From the NCBI GenBank assembly GCA_964641415.1, contig CAZXMW010000053.1, positions 1 to 22,884 of the forward strand: a DNA stretch of 22,884 nucleotides. Direction: 5' to 3'. Of the stretch, positions 8,183 through 15,419 are shown in pieces. Both the position numbers and the translations under genes were made by a program. How positions within the stretch are numbered: position 1 is the first letter of the stretch; every line of letters starts with the position of its first letter. Source of the DNA: JAHECW01 sp964641415. GTDB lineage: Bacteria > Acidobacteriota > Thermoanaerobaculia > Thermoanaerobaculales > Sulfomarinibacteraceae. The notes beneath the pieces are model-generated. The model made no database searches. It was given only the letters and a program-made list of their open reading frames with translations, and was not told the origin of the DNA.

Positions 8183-9298
8183 TCACTGCAGCCGGAGCTG
8201 CCCGCCACGCTCGAGCTTCCAGATCACGAGCAGGGCGTCGACCTCGGGCAGCGGCGAGATCTTGACGATGGCCTCGATGGTGCTGCGGCCGTCGATCCGG
8301 GACAGGATGAAGCCCTCGCTCGGCTCGAGGTCGAGCAGCGGCAGCTCGTCGACGCTGACGTCGGCGACCGGCACCGCCACGGGCACGATTCCGACCTCGG
8401 CAAGACGGGCTCGGACCTCGGTCTCGACCTCTGCCGCGGCCTCGCGCAGCTCGCGGTCATGGGGCTTAAGGTTCAGCGCCGCCCGCAGGTATCGAACCGC
8501 GCGCTCGAGCTCGTTGACAGCCAGCCAGTCGCGTGCGGTCTCGATGAGCCCGTCCGCCTCCATGCCGGCTGCGGCAACCACCGGCGTCGCCACCCGCGGC
8601 CGGACCATCTTCAGCTTTTTGCCCCGGACCTCTCGAAACAGAATCTCGCTGACGAAGAACTCGCTCGAGTGAGTGTGGAGGCAGATGTCCTCGACAGACC
8701 GGTTGTCGTCGACCGCCTCCAGCACGGACCGGCGGCCCTCGGAGACGTCGTCGCCTGCTGCGACCAGGGGCCGAACCGCCACCGGCACGCACAACGGCGA
8801 CGGAATGACCTCGCGGATCCGCTGCCACTCGTCAAGCCGGCGAGTGCCCTCGAGCACCAAACCCGCCACGTCGAGTGAGATCGGAACCAGCTCGTAGCGG
8901 GGCAGATCGCCGTCGGAGAAGTGGAAGTGTCCGCTGTCCCAGGTGAAGAGGTCGAAGATCGCCTCCTCGGCCTTGAGCCGGAGCATCCGCTCCAGCTCGT
9001 CCCCGGTCAGGTCACCGCGATCGACGAGGATCTTGCCGAGCAGACCGCCGTCGCATTCCTGCCGACCGATGGCCTGCTGCAGCTCGTGCTCGTCGATGGC
9101 GCCGTGACTGACCAGAAAGTGGCCGAGGAACTCGCGCGGGTCGGTCGAAGTGCATGACACCACCCGACCACTCTCGATGTAGACCATCTTGGTGCGCTCG
9201 CCTCGAGACACTCGAACCGTGCCGGTCATGCGGCCGTTGGCCGCCCACTGCAGCAGGTCCGCCACCGGCATGGTCTCGAGATTGCCTTCGAACGCCAT
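8183..9298 (-). CDS. DUF4388 (PATAN-like) domain protein
   Basis: 371 aa, cytoplasmic. Residues 1-150 match the DUF4388 plan: an opening MAFEGNLETMPVADLLQ, then TGTVRV, the GRVVSC segment, and LEREMLRLKAEEAIFDLF-like helices ending in a FxFxDG strand. Residues about 185-232 and 319-371 look like two copies of a small winged-helix module (compare SVLEAVDDNRSVEDI with ILSRIDGRSTIEAI). A TPR-like helical pair (about 246-300, WLAVNELERAVRYLRAALNL) lies between them. DUF4388 proteins are common in Acidobacteriota and Myxococcota and are linked to signalling or motility; the exact role is unknown. There is no Shine-Dalgarno sequence. TAGGAT (9305-9310 on this strand) ends 6 nt before the ATG, suggesting a leaderless mRNA. 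Confidence 0.85.
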   Translation of the reverse strand: MAFEGNLETMPVADLLQWAANGRMTGTVRVSRGERTKMVYIESGRVVSCTSTDPREFLGHFLVSHGAIDEHELQQAIGRQECDGGLLGKILVDRGDLTGDELERMLRLKAEEAIFDLFTWDSGHFHFSDGDLPRYELVPISLDVAGLVLEGTRRLDEWQRIREVIPSPLCVPVAVRPLVAAGDDVSEGRRSVLEAVDDNRSVEDICLHTHSSEFFVSEILFREVRGKKLKMVRPRVATPVVAAAGMEADGLIETARDWLAVNELERAVRYLRAALNLKPHDRELREAAAEVETEVRARLAEVGIVPVAVPVADVSVDELPLLDLEPSEGFILSRIDGRSTIEAIVKISPLPEVDALLVIWKLERGGQLRLQ

Positions 9299-9304
9299 GA
9301 CCCG

Positions 9305-9310
9305 ATCCTA
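9305..9310 (-). promoter_or_regulatory. -10 element of the DUF4388 gene
   Basis: Reads TAGGAT on the - strand, the same hexamer as the rpmG -10, and ends 6 nt before the start codon. No convincing -35 is found 16-18 nt upstream. Confidence 0.4.
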
Positions 9311-9399
9311 CCGCCGATGGGGTGTACGCTCGTTGAGCTTCACTCGCGTACAGTGCGGAGCACAGGCGCTCGAACCGGTGACCGGGCCGTCGGAAAAGG

Positions 9400-10245
9400 T
9401 CACAGCGCGTCCCGAATCGCCCACAGGTCCAAGAAGAGCTTCTCCCCGATCGCCGACGCCGGAGAGGAGACGCCGTCGGAGCCGCCGGTCCCCGACCCTC
9501 CGCCGATGGTCCGTTCGACCATTCGCGCGTGGCGGTAGCGCCACTCGAGCAGGCCCTCGTCGAGATCCACCATCAGCTCGCAGATCTGCCAGGCTCCGGG
9601 GTCGTGCCGGTAGATCTCGATGAGCGACTCCTGGACCGCGGCAGATCCTTCGGGCAGCCGGGACAGGTCGCGGTTGAGGAGCTCCGCCGGAATCGGGTAG
9701 CCGAGCAGCGACAGGTAGCGAAGGAACGAGTCGTAAACCGACGGTCGGCTCAACAGCCGTTCGAGCCGGGCACGCTCGACGCTGTGCTTCTGACAGCCCT
9801 CGATGACGGCACGCCGCCGGTAGCCGAGCACGAACTCGAGCTCGCGAAACTGGAGCGACTGAAAGTCGCCGGCAGACAGCAGCAGCCTGCGGTACGACGA
9901 GAACGAGGTCGGCGTCATGGTTTCGAGAGTGTCGATCTGCGCGACCAGGGTCTTGAGAATGGTGAGCACACGCCTGAGCGTGCGCGCGACGATCGGCGTG
10001 TGGCCGTTCTCCATGGCGAGCTGGAGCAGCTTGAGCTCGTGCAGGATCTGCTTGAACCAGAGCTCGTTGACCTGGTGGATCACGATGAACAGGGTCTCGT
10101 CGTGCTCCGGCCCGTCGGTCAGGGGTTGCTGGAGCGACAGCAGCTCGTCCAGCGCCAGGTACGACGCCCAGCTGAGAGCGACCACGCCGCCCGCCGCGGG
10201 CCGGTCGTCGATGCCGTGCTCCAGGTGACCGTCGTCAGCGTTCAT
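9400..10245 (-). CDS. kynA: tryptophan 2,3-dioxygenase
   Basis: Heme enzyme that opens the indole ring of L-tryptophan to N-formylkynurenine, the first step of the kynurenine pathway; 281 aa, normal length. FIVIHQVNELWFKQILHEL carries the distal His57. FQSLQFRELE is the substrate-carboxylate region. WRYRHARMVERTIG carries the axial heme ligand His239, and GTGGSDG follows. Deviations include AGDFQS where SGFQS is usual, and loss of the usual tyrosine-leucine after GTGGS. The ATG at 10245 lies inside the end of the DUF2147 gene (11-nt overlap), so the two are probably translationally coupled. No other kynurenine gene (formamidase, kynureninase) is in the window. Confidence 0.93.
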   Translation of the reverse strand: MNADDGHLEHGIDDRPAAGGVVALSWASYLALDELLSLQQPLTDGPEHDETLFIVIHQVNELWFKQILHELKLLQLAMENGHTPIVARTLRRVLTILKTLVAQIDTLETMTPTSFSSYRRLLLSAGDFQSLQFRELEFVLGYRRRAVIEGCQKHSVERARLERLLSRPSVYDSFLRYLSLLGYPIPAELLNRDLSRLPEGSAAVQESLIEIYRHDPGAWQICELMVDLDEGLLEWRYRHARMVERTIGGGSGTGGSDGVSSPASAIGEKLFLDLWAIRDAL

Positions 10246-10720
10246 GCTCGACCCGGGTCCACAAGGTCGTCCGGCCGAGCGCCGAGAAACCGATGAAGCC
10301 CCGCACCTTGAGCACCTGGTCGGTATCGCCGAAGCGCATCTTGCACTTGTAGGTCTTGCCGTTGTCGGGATCGTAGATCGTTCCCTGGTGCCAGACGCCA
10401 TCGCCCTTGTAGACGAAGTCCCTGGCGATCACCAGTCCGATCACGGGTTCGTCGCGGAGGTCCGGGTCCGGGTTGTTGACGTCTCGCTTGGGTTGGCCCG
10501 GCGCCTGTGAGCCGTCATCGGACGGCGCGAAGGGCTCCGCCAGCCACACGATCGTGCCGGAGTACCTGCCGTTGAGCTTGGTGATTTCGACATGCGCTTC
10601 GCCGCCGCCGCCGTCCGGATCGGTGGCCCACAATCCGAGTATGGCATCTGCATCTTGAGCGGCGCCCGGCGCCGCGACCGCGATCGACAGCACCATCAGA
10701 GTGATTCCCACGCGTCCCAT
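10235..10720 (-). CDS. secreted DUF2147 domain protein
   Basis: 161 aa. Residues 1-22 form a signal peptide (hydrophobic VGITLMVLSIAVAAPGAAQ) with a likely signal peptidase I cut near residues 20-22. The mature part has the DUF2147 features: ILGLWATDPDGGGGEAHVEI, YSGTIVWLAEP, YDPDNGKTYKCKM, and a closing LKVRGFIGFSALGRTTLWTR. The family is periplasmic, small and beta-rich, of unknown function. AGGAGG (10725-10730) lies 4 nt before the ATG. It overlaps the downstream dioxygenase by 11 nt. The pairing of an exported protein with a cytoplasmic heme enzyme is unexplained and may be incidental. Confidence 0.9.
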   Translation of the reverse strand: MGRVGITLMVLSIAVAAPGAAQDADAILGLWATDPDGGGGEAHVEITKLNGRYSGTIVWLAEPFAPSDDGSQAPGQPKRDVNNPDPDLRDEPVIGLVIARDFVYKGDGVWHQGTIYDPDNGKTYKCKMRFGDTDQVLKVRGFIGFSALGRTTLWTRVEHER

Positions 10721-10754
10721 CTCGCCTCCTTATTCGACACGATCGCGGCCTTCG

Positions 10755-10763
10755 ATCATAGCA
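10755..10763 (-). promoter_or_regulatory. extended -10 promoter of the DUF2147-kynA operon
   Basis: Reads TGCTATGAT on the - strand (TGn + TATGAT), close in form to the valS promoter TGCTATCAT. The start would be near 10748, giving a leader of about 28 nt that includes AGGAGG. Confidence 0.5.
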
Positions 10764-10910
10764 AGTTCCCATCCGGAAACTTCAATGGGGCCTGCGCAAT
10801 TCTCGATTCGGAAACCGGGGGTTTTGTGCAAGGTCAAGGAAGATCGAAATTTACGCGGAGGCGTACTTCTGTGCGCCGGACAAGGAAATTCGTCAGTGGC
10901 GACAGCGTAC

Positions 10911-11089
10911 GGATACAGCCACGGCCACGGAAACGGATACGGCCACGGAAACGGATACGGGCCACGGATACGGATACGGCCACGGGTACGGATACGGATA
11001 CGGGCCACGGATACGGATACGGCCACGGGTACGGATACGGATACGGCCACGGATACGGCCACGGATACGGATACGGATACCGCCACGGA
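10911..11089. repeat. hexamer tandem array (GGATAC / GGCCAC / GGAAAC)
   Basis: About 30 head-to-tail hexamers of the form GGNNAC fill most of the gap between the divergent DUF2147 and ABC-F genes. Inside it, 10959-11001 and 11002-11044 are a perfect tandem duplication of a 43-bp unit (one heptamer GGGCCAC plus six hexamers), showing recent slippage. The same hexamers in reverse complement recur at 22659-22732. It is not a CRISPR (no spacers). The open frames through it give only low-complexity Tyr-Gly/His-Gly or Thr-Asp peptides. The rest of the 10764-10910 gap shows nothing recognisable. Confidence 0.9.
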
Positions 11090-11106
11090 CGCGGAAAGGA
11101 CTCCTG

Positions 11107-11112
11107 TATCCT
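11107..11112 (+). promoter_or_regulatory. -10 element of the ABC-F gene
   Basis: TATCCT ends 8 nt before the ATG at 11121 and no Shine-Dalgarno sequence is present, suggesting a leaderless mRNA. The -35 region would fall at the very end of the hexamer array, so array length could affect upstream contacts. Confidence 0.35.
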
Positions 11113-11120
11113 CTGCGGCG

Positions 11121-13064
11121 ATGTTGACGGTCGGCGACCTCGGCAAGGACTTCGGCGCTCAGACTCTGTTCCGCGGCGCGAGCTTTCAGCTCAGCCCCGG
11201 CTGCCGCTACGGGCTGGTCGGCGCCAACGGTTCGGGCAAGACCACGCTGCTGCGCATTCTGGCCGGCGAGGAGGAGCCGACCGTGGGCGCCGTCTCTCGC
11301 CCCAGGAAGATCCGCCTCGGGGTGCTCGAACAGGACCACTTCCAGTTCGAGGAGCTGCCGATCATCGAGGTCGTGATGATGGGTCACGAGACCCTGTGGC
11401 GGGCGCTGGTGGACAAGGATGCGGTGCTCGAGCGCGCCGACACCGACTTCGACGCCGACCGTTACGCCGGGCTCGAGGACGTCATCGTCAGCCTCGACGG
11501 CTACTCCTTCGAAGCCCGGTGCGGCGAGATTCTCGACGGGCTCGGCATCGCCACGGAACAGCACCGCAAGCCGCTGTCGACGCTGTCCGGCGGGTTCAAG
11601 CTGCGGGTGCTGCTGGCCCGCGTTCTGGCCTCCGACCCGGAATGTCTGCTGCTCGACGAGCCGACCAACCACCTGGACATCGTGTCCATCCGTTGGCTCG
11701 AGAAGTTCCTGGTCGACTCGTCCGCGTGCTCGGTGGTGATCTCCCACGACCATCGCTTCCTGGACAACGTCGCGACCCACATTCTCGACGTCGACTACGA
11801 AACGGTGACGCTGTACACCGGAAACTACAGCGCCTTCGTCGACGCCAAACGCCAGGAGCGGGCTCGCAAGGAAGCGGAGATCGCCAAGCGCGAGAAGGAG
11901 ATCGCCGGCCACCAGGCCTTCGTCGACCGGTTTCGCGCCAAGAGCACCAAGGCCCGGCAGGCCCAGAGCAAGGTCAAGCAGATCGAGAAGCTGGTCGTCG
12001 AGCCGCTGCCGCGCTCGTCACGCCGCTACCCGCTCTTCGGCTTCGCCCAGCGCCGGCCGAGCGGCAAGCAGGTGCTGACGATCGACGGGGTCGGGAAGTC
12101 CTTCGGCTCGAACCGGGTGCTCCGGGGGGTGTCGGTCAACCTGCGCCGCGGCGACCGCCTCGCCGTGATCGGACCCAACGGAATCGGCAAGTCGACCCTG
12201 CTCAAGATCGTCATGGGCCGGCTCGAGCCGGACGAGGGCCGCACCGAGTGGGGGCACCAGGTTTACCCCGGCTACTTCGCCCAGGATCACCGCGAGCTGC
12301 TGGCGGGCGCCGGCGGCACCGTCGAGAGCTGGCTCGCTGCGGCCGGCCCGGGGCAGAGCGTCGGCTGGGTCCGCTCCCAGCTCGGCAAGGTGCTGTTCTC
12401 CGGCGACGAGGTCGAAAAGAAGCTGACGGCCCTGTCCGGCGGCGAGGCGGCGCGGCTGATCTTCGCCCGGTTGGCCGTCGAGCAACCCAACGTCCTGGTC
12501 CTCGACGAGCCCACCAATCATCTCGATCTCGAAGCCATCGAGGCTCTCGTCGGCGCCCTCAGAGCCTACGACGGAACACTGATCTTCGTCGCCCACGACC
12601 GGTGGTTCGTGTCCGAGCTCGCCACCCGGATCCTGGAGATCAGCGGCCACGAGATCAACGACTACCCCGGCAGCTACGCCGACTATCTGGCCGCGTGCGG
12701 CGACGACCACCTCGACGCCGAGACCGCCTCCCTTCGCGCCAAGCGGGAGAAAAGAAGGGCACAACCGAGACAGCAGGATCGACACGCCGATCGTGACGGC
12801 AAGCAGCGGGCGAAGCGCGTCAAGGATCTCCAGCTCCGCCTCGAGGTCGTCACCGCCGCGACCGATCAGGCCGAGCAGAGAATCGAAGCGATTGATGCCG
12901 AGTTCTGCAAGCCCGGCTTCTTCGACGAAACCCCCGAGGCAAAGGTCCGCGCGCTGCAGAACGAGCGTCAGAAGCTCGAGACCGAGATCGAGCAGCTCGT
13001 GGCGGAGTGGGAGAATATCGAGCTCGAGCTCGACGAGCTGGCTGCCGTCTCCGGCAATCGCTGA
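11121..13064 (+). CDS. ABC-F family ATPase (YbiT-like)
   Basis: 647-aa soluble protein with two ABC ATPase domains and no membrane segment. Domain 1 has Walker A GANGSGKT (34-41), signature LSGG (155) and Walker B LLLDEPTNHLD (about 176). Domain 2 has GPNGIGKST (351), LSGG (438) and VLDEPTNHLD (about 460). The charged linker between them (about 240-310) contains the FRAKSTKARQAQSK segment, as in E. coli YbiT, the closest match I recognise. ABC-F proteins act at the ribosomal E site. Unlike YbiT, this one carries a C-terminal basic stretch plus coiled coil (about 545-645), as in Uup. The ATG at 11121 fits the domain start; the frame remains open far upstream, but only through the repeat array. 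It ends inside a palindrome shared with rsmB. Confidence 0.93.
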   Translation: MLTVGDLGKDFGAQTLFRGASFQLSPGCRYGLVGANGSGKTTLLRILAGEEEPTVGAVSRPRKIRLGVLEQDHFQFEELPIIEVVMMGHETLWRALVDKDAVLERADTDFDADRYAGLEDVIVSLDGYSFEARCGEILDGLGIATEQHRKPLSTLSGGFKLRVLLARVLASDPECLLLDEPTNHLDIVSIRWLEKFLVDSSACSVVISHDHRFLDNVATHILDVDYETVTLYTGNYSAFVDAKRQERARKEAEIAKREKEIAGHQAFVDRFRAKSTKARQAQSKVKQIEKLVVEPLPRSSRRYPLFGFAQRRPSGKQVLTIDGVGKSFGSNRVLRGVSVNLRRGDRLAVIGPNGIGKSTLLKIVMGRLEPDEGRTEWGHQVYPGYFAQDHRELLAGAGGTVESWLAAAGPGQSVGWVRSQLGKVLFSGDEVEKKLTALSGGEAARLIFARLAVEQPNVLVLDEPTNHLDLEAIEALVGALRAYDGTLIFVAHDRWFVSELATRILEISGHEINDYPGSYADYLAACGDDHLDAETASLRAKREKRRAQPRQQDRHADRDGKQRAKRVKDLQLRLEVVTAATDQAEQRIEAIDAEFCKPGFFDETPEAKVRALQNERQKLETEIEQLVAEWENIELELDELAAVSGNR

Positions 13065-13091
13065 CCGTTCGGACGATCAGCGATTGCCGGA
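13050..13091. terminator. palindrome spanning both convergent stop codons
   Basis: 15-bp perfect arms (13050-13064 and 13077-13091) flank a 12-nt loop that itself contains CCG-TT-CGG. The left arm is the end of the ABC-F gene including its TGA; the right arm is the end of rsmB including its TGA. Both proteins therefore end in Ser-Gly-Asn-Arg. The RNA hairpin is strong in both directions but has no T tract, so it is best seen as a bidirectional end-of-transcript or RNA-stabilising structure. Confidence 0.7.
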
Positions 13092-14351
13092 ATCCGGAGC
13101 TCGGTCCAGGCGCCGAAGTGCGTGGATCGTGAAACCGTCTCCCCACTCGTGCGGCAGGATGCGAACGCCTCCCGCGACGGTCGCGATCCAGGGGAGGCCC
13201 GGCGGGAGGTGCTCGGTCAGATCCAGCACTTCCATGTGATCGGGAAGCTCGTCGAGGAGGGCCTCGTTCTCCTCGGGCTCGAGGGAGCAGGTCGCGTAGA
13301 CCAGTACGCCTCCGGCGGCGAGCAGGCCGATTGCCGCCGCGACCAGCGGTCGCTGCCGGTCGGCTGCCGCGGCGATCGCGTCTGGGGCGAGCCGCCACTT
13401 GAGCTCTGGGTGCCGCCGGAAGGTCCCGGTACCGGAGCACGGCGCATCGAGGAGAACGAGATCCCATCGCTGGCGGACGAACGGCGGACGCGCGGCGTCG
13501 CAGGCGACGATCAACGGCGTGTCGACGCGACGGCCGAGCCGCACAGCCTTGGTCGGGCTCAGATCCGCGGCGACCAGGGGCTGCCAGCTTCCGAGGCTGT
13601 CCAGCAGCGCGGTCTTGCCGCCCGGCGCAGCGCAAAGATCGACCGCCCGTCCGCGACCCGAGCCGGCCGCGACCGCCAACCTCGCCACGAGCTGCGAGCT
13701 CGGGTCCTGGACGAAGACGCGGCCGGCAGCGACCTGGTCCATGACGGCTGGCGGCTCGCCGGCAACGGTCCAGGTTTCCGGACACCACGGGTGGGCCTCG
13801 AGCACGGTCCCGGATCGGGCCAGCCCGTTGCGCTGGGCAGCGTCGGCGAACCACACCCACGGTGGCGCCGGCCGTTGGGCCGCGGCCATTGCGGACGCCG
13901 CCGCTTCGGCGCCGAACGCATCCCGCCACCGCTGCCACAGCCACGCGGGGTGCGACCACTCGAGGTCGGGCGGACCGGAATCCGGTCGGCTCGAGGATGC
14001 CGCGCGGCGCAGCACCGCGTTGACCAGGCCGGCGGCCGAGCTCTTGCCGAGCCGACGGGCCAGCCGGACCGCGGCATCGGTCGCCACCGGCGCCGGCACC
14101 CCGAGCCACCGGATGTCGAACAGACCCAGGCGGAGCACGACCAGGATCTCGGGGTCGAGCCGGTCCAGGGGTCGCTTCGACCAGGCTTTCAGGACGTGGT
14201 CGATGGCTCTGCGCCAGCGCAGCACACCGAGGACGCGGGCCCGGACCCCGGGCGACGACCCGGCGGCGAGCAGCCGAGAGGCGAAGGCGCCGTCCTCGAC
14301 CCGGATCAGCAGGCGCGCGGCGCGACGACGGTCATCCGAGCCGTTCGCCAC
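13077..14351 (-). CDS. rsmB: 16S rRNA (cytosine-5)-methyltransferase RsmB
   Basis: S-adenosylmethionine-dependent enzyme that makes m5C967 in 16S rRNA; 424 aa, usual length. Residues 1-125 form a NusB-like RNA-binding domain (AARLLIRVEDGAFASRLL, RLGLFDIRWLG, VNAVLRR). The catalytic Rossmann domain has DLCAAPGGKT (SAM binding), DAPCSGTGT with Cys305, and YATCSLEPEENE with the catalytic Cys355. It overlaps the end of fmt by 20 nt, the classic fmt-rsmB operon order, so translation is probably coupled. def and priA, frequent neighbours, are absent here. Confidence 0.95.
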   Translation of the reverse strand: MANGSDDRRRAARLLIRVEDGAFASRLLAAGSSPGVRARVLGVLRWRRAIDHVLKAWSKRPLDRLDPEILVVLRLGLFDIRWLGVPAPVATDAAVRLARRLGKSSAAGLVNAVLRRAASSSRPDSGPPDLEWSHPAWLWQRWRDAFGAEAAASAMAAAQRPAPPWVWFADAAQRNGLARSGTVLEAHPWCPETWTVAGEPPAVMDQVAAGRVFVQDPSSQLVARLAVAAGSGRGRAVDLCAAPGGKTALLDSLGSWQPLVAADLSPTKAVRLGRRVDTPLIVACDAARPPFVRQRWDLVLLDAPCSGTGTFRRHPELKWRLAPDAIAAAADRQRPLVAAAIGLLAAGGVLVYATCSLEPEENEALLDELPDHMEVLDLTEHLPPGLPWIATVAGGVRILPHEWGDGFTIHALRRLDRAPDSGNR

Positions 14352-15270
14352 GGCTGACCCGCTCGCCGATCAGAAAGGCGTCGGCAGGCAGGCGCCGTCG
14401 ACCCTCACGCTGCATCTCGGTGATCAGCGCCGCCGATCCCCGGCCGCAGCGGACAACGATGCCGGCGGGACCGGCATCGAGCACCATCCCCGGCTCCTCC
14501 CCGCCGATCGGCGATGGCCGAACCTCCTCGAGACCGAAGATCTTGAGCCGACCGCCGCGGAAAACCGTGTACAGCCCCGGCCACGGCGTGAAGCCGCGCA
14601 GCCGGTTGACCAGCTGACGAGCCGGCATCGACCAGTCGATCTTCGAGAAGCTCCGGCGGAGCATCGGTGTCGTGTTGGCGCCGTCGTCGAGCTGCGGCTG
14701 CGGCTCGAGCGTGCCGTCTTCGAGCCGGTCCAGAGTCGCGACCATCAGCCGCGCGCCGATCTCGGCGAGCTTCGGCGACAGGGTCTCGGCCGTGTCGTCG
14801 TCATCGATGGCCACCCGTTCCTGGAGCAGGATCGGACCGGTGTCCATCCCTTCGTCGAGCTCCATGGTCGTGACGCCGGTCGAACGATCGCCGCAGACCA
14901 GCGCCCACTGGATCGGAGACGGCCCGCGGTGGCGCGGCAGCAGGCTCGGGTGAAGGTTGACGAAGCCGCGGGGCGGCAGCTCGAGCACCTCGGAGGGAAT
15001 CAGCTTGCCGTAGGCCACCACGACGCCGATCTCGGCGCCGGCCGCGACCAGGGGCTCGTTGAATCGGCCCCCCTTCATCCCCTTCGGCTGCGCGATCGGC
15101 AGACCGAGCCCGCGAGCGGTCTCGACCACCGGCGGAGAGGTCAGAACGCGCTTGCGACCGACCGGCTTGTCCGGTTTCGACACCACCAGTACGATCTCGT
15201 GCCGGCTGTCGATGACAGCTCGAAGCGTCGGCACGGCGAAATCGGGCGTCCCGAAATAGGCAATCTTCAT
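14332..15270 (-). CDS. fmt: methionyl-tRNA formyltransferase
   Basis: Formylates initiator Met-tRNA using 10-formyltetrahydrofolate; 312 aa, usual length. The N-terminus is MKIAYFGTPDFAVPTL. The active site shows NLHPSLLPRHRG (Asn105, His107) and LDEGMDTGPIL (Asp143), aligning with E. coli N106/H108/D144. The C-terminal tRNA-binding domain begins around 205 (LVNRLRGFTPWPGLYT). The ATG at 15270 has no Shine-Dalgarno sequence; TAGAAT ends 8 nt before it, suggesting a leaderless mRNA. First gene of the fmt-rsmB operon and divergent from meaB. Confidence 0.96.
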   Translation of the reverse strand: MKIAYFGTPDFAVPTLRAVIDSRHEIVLVVSKPDKPVGRKRVLTSPPVVETARGLGLPIAQPKGMKGGRFNEPLVAAGAEIGVVVAYGKLIPSEVLELPPRGFVNLHPSLLPRHRGPSPIQWALVCGDRSTGVTTMELDEGMDTGPILLQERVAIDDDDTAETLSPKLAEIGARLMVATLDRLEDGTLEPQPQLDDGANTTPMLRRSFSKIDWSMPARQLVNRLRGFTPWPGLYTVFRGGRLKIFGLEEVRPSPIGGEEPGMVLDAGPAGIVVRCGRGSAALITEMQREGRRRLPADAFLIGERVSRGERLG

Positions 15271-15278
15271 CGGACGGA

Positions 15279-15284
15279 ATTCTA
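15279..15284 (-). promoter_or_regulatory. -10 element of the fmt-rsmB operon
   Basis: Reads TAGAAT on the - strand, with TG directly upstream, ending 8 nt before the fmt ATG. The -35 region falls in an AT-rich block (15296-15308) without a clear TTGACA. Confidence 0.45.
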
Positions 15285-15289
15285 CACCA

Positions 15290-15308
15290 AGTCTCAATTC
15301 AATTTTCA
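15290..15308. repeat. AT-rich intergenic repeat, copy 3 (partial, 5' of fmt)
   Basis: CTCAATTCAATTTTC shares the CTCAATTC and AATTTT words of the blocks 3' of valS and topA. It is short, and it lies 5' rather than 3' of a gene. Membership in the family is tentative. Confidence 0.35.
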
Positions 15309-15384
15309 GCCGCACCTCCCGCGGCCGTCCGACCGGAAATGGAGAATCAAGAACGTCGCACATCGCGGTCGTCTCTCGGCCGAG

Positions 15385-15412
15385 TTGCAAATCCGGCTTT
15401 CCGGGCTAGGCT
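15385..15412 (+). promoter_or_regulatory. promoter of meaB
   Basis: TTGCAA (15385-15390), a 16-nt spacer and TAGGCT (15407-15412). The -10 ends 7 nt before the GTG at 15420, which would then be the first codon of a leaderless mRNA. Confidence 0.5.
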
Positions 15413-15419
15413 TGGCTTC

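Noticed and set aside
10911..11089. CRISPR array
   Set aside because: The repeats are contiguous hexamers without spacers, and no cas genes are present.
10701..11120. In-frame upstream extension of the ABC-F gene through the hexamer array
   Set aside because: The extension would be low-complexity Gly-Tyr/His then Thr-Asp repeats unknown in ABC-F proteins. The frame is open only because GGNNAC hexamers rarely make stops.
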